From contig NZ_CP081294.1 of assembly GCF_019711315.1 (NCBI RefSeq), positions 2,604,001 through 2,668,000 of the forward strand: DNA of 64,000 bases. The letters are read 5' to 3'. Positions 17,365 through 26,484 of the stretch are shown here, piece by piece; position 1 is the stretch's first letter; every line of letters starts with the position of its first letter. Under the pieces are notes generated by a model. The model was not told where the DNA came from. It made no database searches and was given only the letters and a program-made list of their open reading frames with translations. Source of the stretch: Qipengyuania gelatinilytica. Lineage in GTDB: Bacteria > Pseudomonadota > Alphaproteobacteria > Sphingomonadales > Sphingomonadaceae. Made by a program: the position numbers and the translations under genes.

Positions 17365-18738
17365 TCAATCGGACGGAATGAGCGTCAGTTCGGTCTGTCG
17401 CCCGTCGAGATAGCGCGCTGTTTCGCCGTCGAACCAGGCATCTTCCTCGCTACGGAAATCGACGCGCTGGCCGCCCCATTCGGGGACCTCGTAGTAATTG
17501 GTGAACTCGATCGACCACGTCGTACCGGCGTTGACCGCGCCGCTGCCGCGCGGGTCGGGAGACTGGTTGTCCCAGAAGCCGATGGCAGGCCCCGCGCCAT
17601 GGCCGTGAAATCCGATCGGGTGGCTGTAGATCGAGGGGTCGAGGCCTTCGGACAGCGCCGCCTCGCGCGCCCGGGCAAGGATCGTGTTGCCGCTGTCTCC
17701 TGCACGGAATGACGCGGTCAGGATATCGCCCACGCGATTGGTGCGCCTAAGCCCCTCGCGCAGACCCTCTGGTGCCAGCGTCTCGCCGGGTTTCAGCACA
17801 TAGGCGAGATGCTGCGTATCGGTATTGAGCCGCAAATAGGTCAGCCCGAAATCGGTCCACAACAGGTCGCCCGGCTGGATCACCGTATCGTCATAGATGA
17901 TGCCTTTTGTCCCCTCGCGCTGCACCGCGACCGAGGGATGGAACCATGGGGCGATGCCGAGCGAGGCCAGCTTCTCGCGGTACCACCAGCGCACTTCGCC
18001 CGTAGTGGTCTTGCCCGGTGTGATGACCTTGCGTGAAAAGGCTTCTGCAATCAGCGCATGCGCGATCCGCACGATACCGGGATAGAGGTCGAGCTCGGTT
18101 TGCGTGCGGCTTTCGAGCCAGCGCACCGAAAGCGCCTCTCCCGAGACAATGCGATTCTCATATTGCTGCGGCAGGGCCTCTGTCATGGCCCGGTACTGGC
18201 TCAGCGTCATCCCGTCGCCAAAACGCGTGGCATCGGAATAGTTTATCGCGATCTTCTGCGGATCGCGCGCGGCGATTATGTCGGCCACGGCCTTCCACTG
18301 GTCGGGCTCTTCCTCGGGTGCCCATGACGGCTCGAACAGGTCGGCAAGGCCATAGCGGCTGACGGTCAGCCGTTCGATCGGCTGGCCGTCGCCCGGATCG
18401 AAAAAGATAAGGATCGTCCGCCTGCGGGCATGGAAGCTTTGTGCGTCGAGCATGGTGGCGAGCACCGGCTCCTCGAAATACTCGCGCGACATCAGCAGCC
18501 ACATGTCCACGCCCTGTTCGCGCATGATCGCGGGGATCACTGTGTCGAGACGCTCTGCGAGGATGCGGTCGACCACCTCGGCCCGCTCTTTGAGCGGCAG
18601 GATCGCGGGCAGGGCGGGATTGGCCAGCTCTGTGTCCGATATCGCAACCGCGGAAAGGCCGGTGTCGCCTGCCATGGCCGGCGGGGCGCAAAGTGCTGCG
18701 AGAGTGACGCATGCAAAAGCCAGCTTGCCTTGGTTCAT
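17365..18738 (-). CDS. Secreted M24-family metallopeptidase (Xaa-Pro aminopeptidase-like)
   Basis: 457 residues from the ATG at 18738, which overlaps the upstream stop (ATGA). Signal peptide ending in PPAMAG, then a creatinase N-like domain, then the pita-bread catalytic fold. All five dinuclear metal ligands appear present: Asp in LLWTDFG, Asp 11 residues later in LNTDTQH, His in GFHGHGAG, Glu in WSIEFT, and Glu in DFRSEED. It probably cleaves dipeptides or Xaa-Pro bonds in the periplasm. It is the last gene of the dciA-to-M24 operon. Confidence 0.87.
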   Translation of the reverse strand: MNQGKLAFACVTLAALCAPPAMAGDTGLSAVAISDTELANPALPAILPLKERAEVVDRILAERLDTVIPAIMREQGVDMWLLMSREYFEEPVLATMLDAQSFHARRRTILIFFDPGDGQPIERLTVSRYGLADLFEPSWAPEEEPDQWKAVADIIAARDPQKIAINYSDATRFGDGMTLSQYRAMTEALPQQYENRIVSGEALSVRWLESRTQTELDLYPGIVRIAHALIAEAFSRKVITPGKTTTGEVRWWYREKLASLGIAPWFHPSVAVQREGTKGIIYDDTVIQPGDLLWTDFGLTYLRLNTDTQHLAYVLKPGETLAPEGLREGLRRTNRVGDILTASFRAGDSGNTILARAREAALSEGLDPSIYSHPIGFHGHGAGPAIGFWDNQSPDPRGSGAVNAGTTWSIEFTNYYEVPEWGGQRVDFRSEEDAWFDGETARYLDGRQTELTLIPSD

Positions 18739-19487
18739 GGTGTCGTGACCTCGCTGTCTGCTCGACTGGCCGGTTTGCTGCCGCATACGCCTGTTGCGCA
18801 GCCGAAGAAGAACTTGCGGAATCCCGAGTTCAGGCCTGCATCCTCCAGCATCCCTGCAAACTCGCGCGCATCGCCGAAATTGGCTGAATATTGTCCGATC
18901 ATCGCAAAATCGTGGGCTCCGCGAAGCAGGACGCGCTCAACCATGGGAAGTACCCTGTCGAGGTGCAGGCGATAGAGCGGGCGCAGCGGCCAGTCCTTGG
19001 GATCCGATGCCTCGATAAAAGCGAAGCGGCCACCCGGCTTGAGGACGCGTGCGGTGAGCTGCGCGAGGCGCCGGTGCTGATCAGGATTGAAGGTCTTCAA
19101 GCCGAAGGTCGACACGACGAAATCCGCGCTTTCATCGGGAAGGGCGCTTGCAAGGACATCGTCCTCGCGGAATTCGATCTTGTGGGCGCGCATCGTGTGG
19201 AGGCGATCCATGGCGCGGCGATGCATGCCCGCCGAGATGTCGACTGCGACAATCGATTCCACCTGTGGCGAGTGCGAGAGGAGGTGCGGCCAGACCTCGC
19301 CGGTACCCGCCATCAGGTCGTATCCGTGACGCGCCTCTGGCGGGAGGTCGAGCATCTCAACGCATTGCCGCCGCCAGATCTGCGTGAAGCCGAAGGAGCA
19401 GGCGTTGCTGAAGGCGATGTAACGGTCCGAGCAGCGATCGAAGACGTCGCGCACGAAATCTGGATCGTAGATGTCCTGCGATGACAC
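18735..19487 (-). CDS. Class I SAM-dependent methyltransferase (UbiE-like)
   Basis: 250 residues. The GTG start is the first base after the smc stop. The SAM site is DLMAGTGEVWPHL, with DIS in AVDISAGM and the post-motif STFGLKTF. The similarity is to the ubiquinone/menaquinone methyltransferase group, but the motif is atypical (MAGTGE for the usual AxGTGD), and it lies outside any quinone cluster. The C-terminus carries an unusual CATGVCG pair of cysteines. The substrate is unknown. Confidence 0.83.
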   Translation of the reverse strand: MSSQDIYDPDFVRDVFDRCSDRYIAFSNACSFGFTQIWRRQCVEMLDLPPEARHGYDLMAGTGEVWPHLLSHSPQVESIVAVDISAGMHRRAMDRLHTMRAHKIEFREDDVLASALPDESADFVVSTFGLKTFNPDQHRRLAQLTARVLKPGGRFAFIEASDPKDWPLRPLYRLHLDRVLPMVERVLLRGAHDFAMIGQYSANFGDAREFAGMLEDAGLNSGFRKFFFGCATGVCGSKPASRADSEVTTP

Positions 19488-22400
19488 TTATTCTGCCGCC
19501 AGCAATTCTTCTGCGGCACCGAGGTCCACGCTCACGAGGCGGCTGACGCCCTTTTCGATCATGGTCACACCGAACAGGCGATGCATGCGGCTCATCGTCA
19601 CGGCATTGTGGGTGACGATAAGGTAGCGTGTGTCGGTTTCCTTCACCATCGCTTCGAGCAGGTCACAGAAACGGTCGATATTGGCATCGTCGAGCGGCGC
19701 ATCGACTTCGTCCAACACGCAGATCGGCGCGGGATTGGTGAGGAACAGCGCGAAGATCAGCGCGGTGGCGGTCAGTGCCTGCTCGCCGCCCGACAGCAGG
19801 GTGAGCGACTGGAGGCGTTTGCCCGGCGGCTGGGCGAAGATCTCAAGACCGGCTTCCAGTGGATCGTCGCTGTCGATCAGCGCAAGGTGCGCCTCGCCGC
19901 CTTCGAACAGGCGCGAGAACAGCGTCTTGAAGTGGTCGTTGACCTTCTCGAAGGCCTCGCGAAGCCGCTCGCGCCCTTCGCGGTTGAGGTTGCCGATCGA
20001 GCCGCGCAGGCGGTTGACCGCTTCGCGCAGTTCTTCCTGCTCGGCAGCATTGGTGCCGTGCTCGGATTCCATCTTCTCGAGCTCTTCGGCAGCGACAAGA
20101 TTGACCGGCCCGATCCGCTCGCGGCTGGCAGTGAGGCGGTCCATTTCCTCGGTCTCGGCCTCGGCGGCCTTGACGCTGTCTTCCTCGAATTCGAATTTCG
20201 CGGGCAGCAGCGGGGGAGGGGACTGGAAACGCTCGCCCGAGATGCGGGCCATCTCGATCCGGCGGCCGTCCTGGTTCTCCGCGCGCTCGGACAGGCCGGC
20301 GCGGTTTTCGCGGGCACTTGCGAGGGCCTCGTTCGCCTCGTTGAAAGCGCGGTCGGCGGCTTGCGCGACTTCGGCAGCTGCGGCGACGGCCTTCTCGGCT
20401 TCGGCGAGTTCCGCGCCGAGGCGTTCCCGCACGGTGTCGCCCTGCTCGATTTCCTTCATCAGGCCTTCGGGCTTGGCGGCGTAGATTGCCCGCTGTTCCT
20501 CGATCTCCTCGAAGCGCATTGCCATCTCGGAAAGACGGCGTGCCGCTTCGCCCGAACGGGCCTGCCAGTTGGCCATGTCGCTGCGCTGTGCGGCCGTGCG
20601 TTCGCGGGCCACGGCGAGCGACTGGTCATGCGCAGCCAGCTCGGCAGCGCGGGCCTGCAGGGTCGAGCGGGCGGCCTCGTTCTTCGCGCGAGCGGCCTCC
20701 AGCGATGCGCGGCCCGCCTCGGGATCGGGCAGGGCATCGCGCTTGCCTTGAGCGGCAGCGACATCGGCCTTGGCCTGTCCGACCACATCGGCGTGATCGT
20801 TTTCGGCTTCCTGCAATTCGGCGAGCCGTGCGGTTACCCGCTCGCGCTGTGCCTCCGCCTGGTCGAGCGCGCGCAGGGCCTGACGTTCGGTATCGGATGC
20901 TCCGGCAAGCTCGCGTTCGGCGGCGACCAGATCGCGCTGGAGCTGGGACAGGGCCTCGCTTGCCTGCTGCTGCGTCTTCTCGGCCGTGTCGACCGATGCC
21001 TGCAATTCGGGGACCAGCGCGTCGAGCTCGACGAAACGGTTCTCCGCCTCGAGGCGGGCTGCTTCGGCAGCGCCTTCGCCATGCACGACGAGACCGTCCC
21101 AGCGCCGCAGCCGCCCGTCCAGGGTGACGAGGTTCTCGCCCGGCGCAAGGGTGCGCCCGTCGTCCTTCTCGGCCACGTGGACGAGGCTCAGGCGCGCGCG
21201 CAGTTCTTCGGGGCATTGCGCGAGGTGGTCGGCGAGGCTGTTGGCAACCGGCTTCGGGGCATCGGCTCCGGTCCAGTAGCGACCATCGCTGCCATCTTCC
21301 GGCGCGCCGAGCAGCGCCCTGCCATCCCGGCCCAATGCAGCGGCGACGGCGCGTTCATATCCCTTTTCTGCGCGCACACTGTCTAGCGCCTGCTGGCGTC
21401 CCGAGCGTTTCGCAGCAGCACGTTCGCGGGCCTCGCGGTCGCGTTTGAGCGCGTCATATTCGCGGCTCACGCCCGAAAGCTCTGCCTTGGCGGCGGAATA
21501 GGCGCTTGCCGCCTCGTCGCGGGCCGACTGCAGCTCGGCCTTGCGCGCCTGCATTTCCTCGATCGCGGATCGCTTGGCCTCAATCTGCGAGGTTGCGGCC
21601 TGAGCGGCCTTGCGGGCCTCTTCTACCGCTGCATCCAGGTCTTCTGCGGCGAGAGCTTCGCGCTGGCCGGCAATCCTGCGCCCTTCGGCCTCTACCCGCT
21701 CAAGCCTCGCCTTCGCCTGCTGGACTTCGGCTTCGACCACGCGCCATTCGGCCTCGACACCGGCATTGTCAGCCGTGGCCTTGGCTAGCGCGAGTTCGGC
21801 AGTGCGGCTCGCACGCTCGGCGTCTTCGCTCTGCGCGACCAGCTTCGGGCGGCGTTCCTCGTCGGCGGCAAGCGTCTTCTCGCTCGCGGCCAGATCCTTC
21901 TCCAGTCGCGCCAAAGCTTCGGCGGCGTCCTTGGTCATGCGGTCTGCATCGCCGCGATCTTCTTCGAGGCGGACCTTCTGCCGTTCAAGATCGGCGAGAC
22001 GCTGTTCGGCGGCTTCCAGCTGGCTGGTGAGCGCAGCCATGCGGTGACCATGCGCGCTGGCATCATCGCGCCGGTCGGCCTGTTCCTCGCGCGCTTCGGA
22101 GAGCTTTTCGGCAGCCTCGCGCTGCGCCTTCTGCGCTTCGTTGGCAGCCTTCTGCGCCTCGGCCACGCGGGCATCCGCATCTGCGGCGGCTTTCTTCGCT
22201 TCCTCGGCCGCTGCGGCAGCATCGCGCCAGCGGGCGAAGACGAGCCGCGCCTCTGCGGTCTTTATCTCGTCCGACAGCTTGCGATACCGCTCTGCCTGCT
22301 TGGCCTGTCGGCGCAGCGAGGCGATCTGGCTGTCGAGACCCGCCATCAGATCTTCGAGCCGTTCGAGGTTCTTCTCGGTCGAGCGAAGTTTGCTTTCCGC

Positions 22401-22910
22401 ATCGCGGCGCCGGACGTGAAGGCCTGCGATACCCGCAGCTTCTTCCAGCATCATGCGCCGTTCGACCGGCTTGGCCGCGATGACCTGCGCGATCTTGCCC
22501 TGGCTGACGAGGGCCGGGCTATGCGCGCCGGTCGCCGCATCGGCGAAGGTCAGCGCGACATCCTTGGCGCGCACGTCGCTGCCGTTCACGCGATAGGCGC
22601 TGCCGGCTCCGCGCTCGATCCGGCGGACCACTTCGAGGTCTTCGCCATTGTCGTCCTGCGCGGAGAGCACGACTTCGGCAAAATCGCGCGGCGGGCGAGT
22701 GGCCGTTCCGGCGAAGATTACGTCTTCCATCCCGCCTGAGCGCATGGATTTGGGCGAGTTTTCGCCCATCACCCAGCGGATTGCCTCAAGGAGGTTGGAT
22801 TTGCCGCACCCGTTGGGGCCGACCACACCGGTCAGCCCGGGTTCGATGCGCAGAGTGGACGGCTCGACGAAGCTCTTGAAACCGCTCAGTCTGAGCTGTT
22901 TGATGAGCAT
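19488..22910 (-). CDS. smc: Chromosome segregation protein SMC
   Basis: 1140 residues. Ring ATPase that compacts and helps segregate the chromosome. Walker A is GPNGCGKSN near residue 32; the signature LLSGGEQALTA and Walker B ICVLDEVDAPLDD are near the C-terminus. Between them lie two long Ala/Glu-rich coiled coils and a hinge around GYERAVAAALGRDG. The start MLIKQLRLSGFKSF at 22910 is the family start; the 25 residues upstream in frame are not coding. It sits 29 bases after a DsbA-like gene and abuts the methyltransferase. Confidence 0.97.
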   Translation of the reverse strand: MLIKQLRLSGFKSFVEPSTLRIEPGLTGVVGPNGCGKSNLLEAIRWVMGENSPKSMRSGGMEDVIFAGTATRPPRDFAEVVLSAQDDNGEDLEVVRRIERGAGSAYRVNGSDVRAKDVALTFADAATGAHSPALVSQGKIAQVIAAKPVERRMMLEEAAGIAGLHVRRRDAESKLRSTEKNLERLEDLMAGLDSQIASLRRQAKQAERYRKLSDEIKTAEARLVFARWRDAAAAAEEAKKAAADADARVAEAQKAANEAQKAQREAAEKLSEAREEQADRRDDASAHGHRMAALTSQLEAAEQRLADLERQKVRLEEDRGDADRMTKDAAEALARLEKDLAASEKTLAADEERRPKLVAQSEDAERASRTAELALAKATADNAGVEAEWRVVEAEVQQAKARLERVEAEGRRIAGQREALAAEDLDAAVEEARKAAQAATSQIEAKRSAIEEMQARKAELQSARDEAASAYSAAKAELSGVSREYDALKRDREARERAAAKRSGRQQALDSVRAEKGYERAVAAALGRDGRALLGAPEDGSDGRYWTGADAPKPVANSLADHLAQCPEELRARLSLVHVAEKDDGRTLAPGENLVTLDGRLRRWDGLVVHGEGAAEAARLEAENRFVELDALVPELQASVDTAEKTQQQASEALSQLQRDLVAAERELAGASDTERQALRALDQAEAQRERVTARLAELQEAENDHADVVGQAKADVAAAQGKRDALPDPEAGRASLEAARAKNEAARSTLQARAAELAAHDQSLAVARERTAAQRSDMANWQARSGEAARRLSEMAMRFEEIEEQRAIYAAKPEGLMKEIEQGDTVRERLGAELAEAEKAVAAAAEVAQAADRAFNEANEALASARENRAGLSERAENQDGRRIEMARISGERFQSPPPLLPAKFEFEEDSVKAAEAETEEMDRLTASRERIGPVNLVAAEELEKMESEHGTNAAEQEELREAVNRLRGSIGNLNREGRERLREAFEKVNDHFKTLFSRLFEGGEAHLALIDSDDPLEAGLEIFAQPPGKRLQSLTLLSGGEQALTATALIFALFLTNPAPICVLDEVDAPLDDANIDRFCDLLEAMVKETDTRYLIVTHNAVTMSRMHRLFGVTMIEKGVSRLVSVDLGAAEELLAAE

Positions 22911-22939
22911 CGTCTTATCGTCCCCCTCTTGGCGCCGGC

Positions 22940-23683
22940 TTACCGCGCGCCGGCTCTCTGCAAGATCGGTTCGAGGGCCTGCCACTGATTTTCCTGCAGG
23001 CGACGGCCGTTGAGGAAGAAGGTGGGGGTGCCCGTCACGTTGAGTTCGTTGGCAGCGTCCCGCGAAACTTCAGCGATCCGCGTAATATTCTCGCTATCGG
23101 ACAAGCAAGTCCGCGCTTGGTCGGCAGAAAGGCCGCGAGCCGCGAAGAAATCGATCAGGCCTGCCGCCTGTGCTAGGCCGAGGAAGCGTTCTTCATACGG
23201 TGCTTCCATGGCGGCACGATAGCGCGCATCGTTCACCTCGAGGTTCTGGCCGAACTGTTCGAGCGAAGCCCAGGCCTGGTCCGAAAGGGCATGGAAGCTC
23301 TCAGGCGATCCGCACTGGACCAGCGTCGAAATGGTCACATCGAGAGGATCGCGCAGGAGCGGGCGGATTTCGTAGCTGACCACGCCGGTTTCGACATAGT
23401 CGTTCTGCAGTTCGTGCGAGCCGGTGGTCGCGAAGTAGGCGCAGGCACCGCAGGTGTGGCTGGCGAATTCGACGAGCTTGAGCGGGGCATCGGGATTGCC
23501 GATCACGAAACCGCCGTCATCGGACTTGCTCGCGGTTTCGAGCCAGCTCTGTCCTTCCGGAGCAGGGATGGCGGCGATGGCATCGCCCTCGATAGCGCCT
23601 GTGGTCTCTTCCGCGTTTCCACCGCACGCTGCCAGTGCGAGCGCCAGCGGAGCGGCAAGGGCGAAACGAAGGGTCTTGGTCAT
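22940..23683 (-). CDS. DsbA-like thiol:disulfide lipoprotein, copy 2
   Basis: 247 residues. Lipoprotein signal (ALALAACGG), then a thioredoxin fold with the active site CGAC in FASHTCGACAYF and the cis-Pro loop NVTGTPTFFLNG. This is the DsbA/DsbC-like group common in sphingomonads, sometimes labelled as thioredoxin domain-containing protein. It probably forms or reshuffles disulfides in the periplasm. It is a paralogue of the gene at 23803-24519; the 119-base gap between them could hold a promoter. Confidence 0.88.
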   Translation of the reverse strand: MTKTLRFALAAPLALALAACGGNAEETTGAIEGDAIAAIPAPEGQSWLETASKSDDGGFVIGNPDAPLKLVEFASHTCGACAYFATTGSHELQNDYVETGVVSYEIRPLLRDPLDVTISTLVQCGSPESFHALSDQAWASLEQFGQNLEVNDARYRAAMEAPYEERFLGLAQAAGLIDFFAARGLSADQARTCLSDSENITRIAEVSRDAANELNVTGTPTFFLNGRRLQENQWQALEPILQRAGAR

Positions 23684-23802
23684 CGATAATCCTCTGTCGT
23701 GGACTGGAAAGACTATGCCACGCATGCGGCAAGGTGAAGCGCGGCCCGGGTCGTGTCCACAGGGCTATCCCCCGTAAATCCGCCCAGGAGACCGCTCTAT
23801 GC

Positions 23803-24519
23803 CTATTCGAAAAGCGAATCGAGTACCGGCTGGAGCGTGTCCCAGTTATGCGCATCGAGCCGGGTTTCGCCCATCAGAAAGGTGGGCGTGCCACGAAGTC
23901 CCAGCCGGTCGGCATCGGCGTTGCTGCGGTCCACGATAGCCCTGGCCTCGTCGTAATCGGTAAGGCACCTATCGAGTTCGGCGCGAGAATAGCCGCGGCG
24001 TTCCATGATCTCGTAGAAACCGAGGTCGCTCGCGATCGCTTGTGCGCGAGACGGGAAAGTGCCGAAATTCCAGCGTGCCTTCTGGGCCGGCGTCGCCCTG
24101 TCGGCTGTTCCCATCCATTCGTCGAACTTGAAGATCATCGCTTCGTGATTGGCGAAGAACTTGTCCGGCGCACCGCAGCGCACGGCAAGGGCCGCGGTAA
24201 GATCGACCTGGTCGCGGATCAGGTGACGGACTTCGTAGGAAACCTTGCCCGTCGGGACGTAAAGCAGCTTGATCGCGCCTTCGCCGGTCTGCGCGAAATG
24301 CGCGCAGTGCGAGCAGGTGTAGCTCATGTATTCCACTAAGGGCGCTTCGGCCTCGGGATTGCCGATCACATGACCGCCATCCGTCTCGGCGATTTGTGCG
24401 GCCCAATTGCCCTTCGGCTGGGAGGACGGAAGCTCACTGCTTTGCGCGGTGGCGGTCACGGCGAGCAGCGATGCCGCTGCGCCGAGGAGGGGGAGGGTCA
24501 GTCGGGAGAGTGCAACCAC
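23803..24519 (-). CDS. DsbA-like thiol:disulfide oxidoreductase, copy 1
   Basis: 238 residues with a GTG start 2 bases after the DciA-like gene's stop. An ordinary signal peptide (cleavage after TATAQ) rather than a lipobox, so it is probably soluble in the periplasm. Active site CSHC in MSYTCSHCAHF, cis-Pro in LRGTPTFLMG. It shares the layout of the following lipoprotein copy (VIGNPEA...LVEY, EVRHLIRD), pointing to a tandem duplication with one copy anchored and one free. Confidence 0.88.
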   Translation of the reverse strand: MVALSRLTLPLLGAAASLLAVTATAQSSELPSSQPKGNWAAQIAETDGGHVIGNPEAEAPLVEYMSYTCSHCAHFAQTGEGAIKLLYVPTGKVSYEVRHLIRDQVDLTAALAVRCGAPDKFFANHEAMIFKFDEWMGTADRATPAQKARWNFGTFPSRAQAIASDLGFYEIMERRGYSRAELDRCLTDYDEARAIVDRSNADADRLGLRGTPTFLMGETRLDAHNWDTLQPVLDSLFE

Positions 24520-24521
24520 TT

Positions 24522-25121
24522 TCAGTCTTTCCTGTCTTCGTCACTGCCAAAGCTGCGCGCCAGCGATTCAAGCACGGTGCGCAGTTCGGGGTCCCCGATG
24601 TCGCGCAGGCTGTCACCCAGTTCCATCGGGATCGGCTTGAGCGAAGGCGGAGCCTTCGCCCTGTTCCTGTCTTGCGGAGGCTTAACCGCGCCTTGCCGCA
24701 GCTTGATCCGCGCCACGGCCTTGTAGCCGAAAAAGCGGTTCACGCGCTCGATGATTTCCGGGAGGACCTGCTGGATCAGCGGCGCATGGGCGGGAAGGAC
24801 GACCAGTTCGAGAATGCCTTCCGACTTCTCGCCCGGGGGGAAGCGGATCATTTCCGGCGTGCAGACGCGTGCGTGGGTCTCACCGACGATCTCGGGCCAG
24901 CGGCTGACGATCGAACTTTGCACGAAGCCGAAGCGGCGGAATGCAGGGCGTCCGATCTGCGGCATGAGATCCGAAATCGGCTTGGCCGCGCCGCCACGTG
25001 GGCGCTCGTAAGGCTTGGCAGCCTTTTTCCGGCCTGCCGCTGCGCTAGCTGAGGCCGTGGATTTCTTCCCCGGACCTTTCTGAGTTGTTGGCTTGTCGCT
25101 TCCCATTTCGGTTGCGCTCAT
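24522..25121 (-). CDS. DciA-like DUF721 protein
   Basis: 199 residues. A basic, Ala/Lys-rich N-terminal tail (about 45 residues) precedes the DUF721 core (RRFGFVQSSIVSRWPEIVGE, then an alpha/beta KH-like part). DciA proteins load the replicative helicase DnaB in bacteria that lack DnaC, and this family position suggests the same role here. It is the first gene of the reverse operon leading to smc; mutY is divergent with only 14 bases between starts. Confidence 0.82.
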   Translation of the reverse strand: MSATEMGSDKPTTQKGPGKKSTASASAAAGRKKAAKPYERPRGGAAKPISDLMPQIGRPAFRRFGFVQSSIVSRWPEIVGETHARVCTPEMIRFPPGEKSEGILELVVLPAHAPLIQQVLPEIIERVNRFFGYKAVARIKLRQGAVKPPQDRNRAKAPPSLKPIPMELGDSLRDIGDPELRTVLESLARSFGSDEDRKD

Positions 25122-25135
25122 GCCATAGGCTTCGC

Positions 25136-26155
25136 GTGGCCGCCATAGTCTCCGAACATCTCCTTGAATGGTATGATGCGCATGCCCGCAACTTGCCGTG
25201 GCGGGCGCGGCCGGGTGAACCGGCGCCCGATCCCTATCGGGTGTGGCTGTCGGAAGTCATGCTTCAGCAGACCACGGTTGCTGCGGTGAAGCCCTATTTC
25301 GAAGCGTTCACGACCCGCTGGCCGACGGTCGAAGACCTTGCTGCATCGCCAGAGGAAGACGTCATGGCTGCATGGGCGGGGCTGGGATATTATTCGCGCG
25401 CCCGAAACCTCGTGAAGGCGGCGCGGGCAGTGGCAGGACAGGGCGGCTTTCCCGATACGGAAGAGGCCTTGCGCGAACTGCCTGGCTTGGGCGCCTATAC
25501 GGCGGCTGCAGTGGCCGCGATTGCCTTTGGCCGGCGGGCGGTGGTGGTCGATGCCAATGTCGAACGCGTCGTTTCGCGCCTGTTCGCCATCCGCGAGCCC
25601 CTGCCCGGATCGCGCAAGGCCATTCGCGCCTGTGCCGAAGAAATCACGCCCGACAGCCGTGCCGGCGACTTTGCGCAAGCGATGATGGACCTCGGCGCGA
25701 CGATCTGCACCTCACGCGACCCCAAATGCCTTCTGTGTCCCCTTCAGGCTGCTTGCCGGGGCAGGGCAGAGGGCGATCCTGCGCAATTGCCGGTCAAGGC
25801 GCCGAAGAAGGCCAAGCCCTTACGTCAGGGCAAGGCATGGTGGATCGAACGCGACGAGGCCGTCTGGCTCGTCCGCCGCGAAGGGAAGGGAATGCTGGGC
25901 GGAATGCGCGCCTTGCCCGACGATGGCTGGTCCGCCGGTGGCGACGGGTCGGGTGAGCCGCCACTGGACGGGGAATGGCAAGGTGCAGGCGTGGTGCGCC
26001 ACACCTTCACGCATTTCGCGCTGGAAATGTCGGTGGAATGCCAGTCGACGCGTGAAGAGCCGCAGGGCCAGGGCGAATGGTGGCCGGTAGACCAGCTCGA
26101 TGAAGCTGGCCTCCCGACCTTGTTCGCGAAAGCCGCGCGGCTGGTTCTGGCTTAG
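25136..26155 (+). CDS. mutY: A/G-specific adenine glycosylase MutY
   Basis: 339 residues from a GTG at 25136. Removes adenine opposite 8-oxoguanine. Catalytic Glu in SEVMLQQTT, helix-hairpin-helix LPGLGAYTAAAV, catalytic Asp in VVVDANVERV, and the 4Fe-4S loop C-x6-C-x2-C-x5-C (CTSRDPKCLLCPLQAAC). A Nudix-like C-terminal domain follows (VWLVRREGKGMLGGM). The frame is open to 25085, but the extra residues lie in the divergent gene and look non-native. The stop overlaps that of the convergent small gene. Confidence 0.95.
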   Translation: MAAIVSEHLLEWYDAHARNLPWRARPGEPAPDPYRVWLSEVMLQQTTVAAVKPYFEAFTTRWPTVEDLAASPEEDVMAAWAGLGYYSRARNLVKAARAVAGQGGFPDTEEALRELPGLGAYTAAAVAAIAFGRRAVVVDANVERVVSRLFAIREPLPGSRKAIRACAEEITPDSRAGDFAQAMMDLGATICTSRDPKCLLCPLQAACRGRAEGDPAQLPVKAPKKAKPLRQGKAWWIERDEAVWLVRREGKGMLGGMRALPDDGWSAGGDGSGEPPLDGEWQGAGVVRHTFTHFALEMSVECQSTREEPQGQGEWWPVDQLDEAGLPTLFAKAARLVLA

Positions 26156-26373
26156 ATAATCCCGCCGCCGATGCTCAGGCGGATTGCGGCAATCAGCAGC
26201 ACCACGAGGCAGAAATTGCGTCCGCCATTGCTGGACGACATCTGGCCGATCACGATGCCGATAACGATCAGCGGCAGCGCGAACCAGTTGGCCCAGCCGA
26301 GCAACGGAATGGTCGCCGGAATGACGATGACGAGCGATACGATCCCGAACAGGATAGAGAGTAGATTCAGCAT
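26152..26373 (-). CDS. Small hydrophobic membrane protein
   Basis: 73 residues from the ATG at 26373. Almost wholly hydrophobic with two or three helices (MLNLLSILFGIVSLVIVIPATI, WFALPLIVIGIVIGQ, CLVVLLIAAIRLSIG). It resembles small DUF4190-like or hypothetical proteins, but no family can be named. Its TAA shares bases with the mutY TAG. The longer reverse frame that continues to 27804 is only antisense to the serine hydrolase. Confidence 0.65.
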   Translation of the reverse strand: MLNLLSILFGIVSLVIVIPATIPLLGWANWFALPLIVIGIVIGQMSSSNGGRNFCLVVLLIAAIRLSIGGGII

Positions 26374-26484
26374 GTGTCTTATATGAGTAGCACAGCGTGA
26401 GATTGCAAGCGTTTCAATTCGCAATTGACCGTTCAGCTTCGCGTCCGCATCAAGGCGCGCAAACAAATTTGGAGACGATACCCG

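Noticed and set aside
19581..21386. Forward open frame of about 600 codons
   Set aside because: It lies entirely inside smc in the opposite strand; the composition is typical of a high-GC antisense shadow and no domain is visible.
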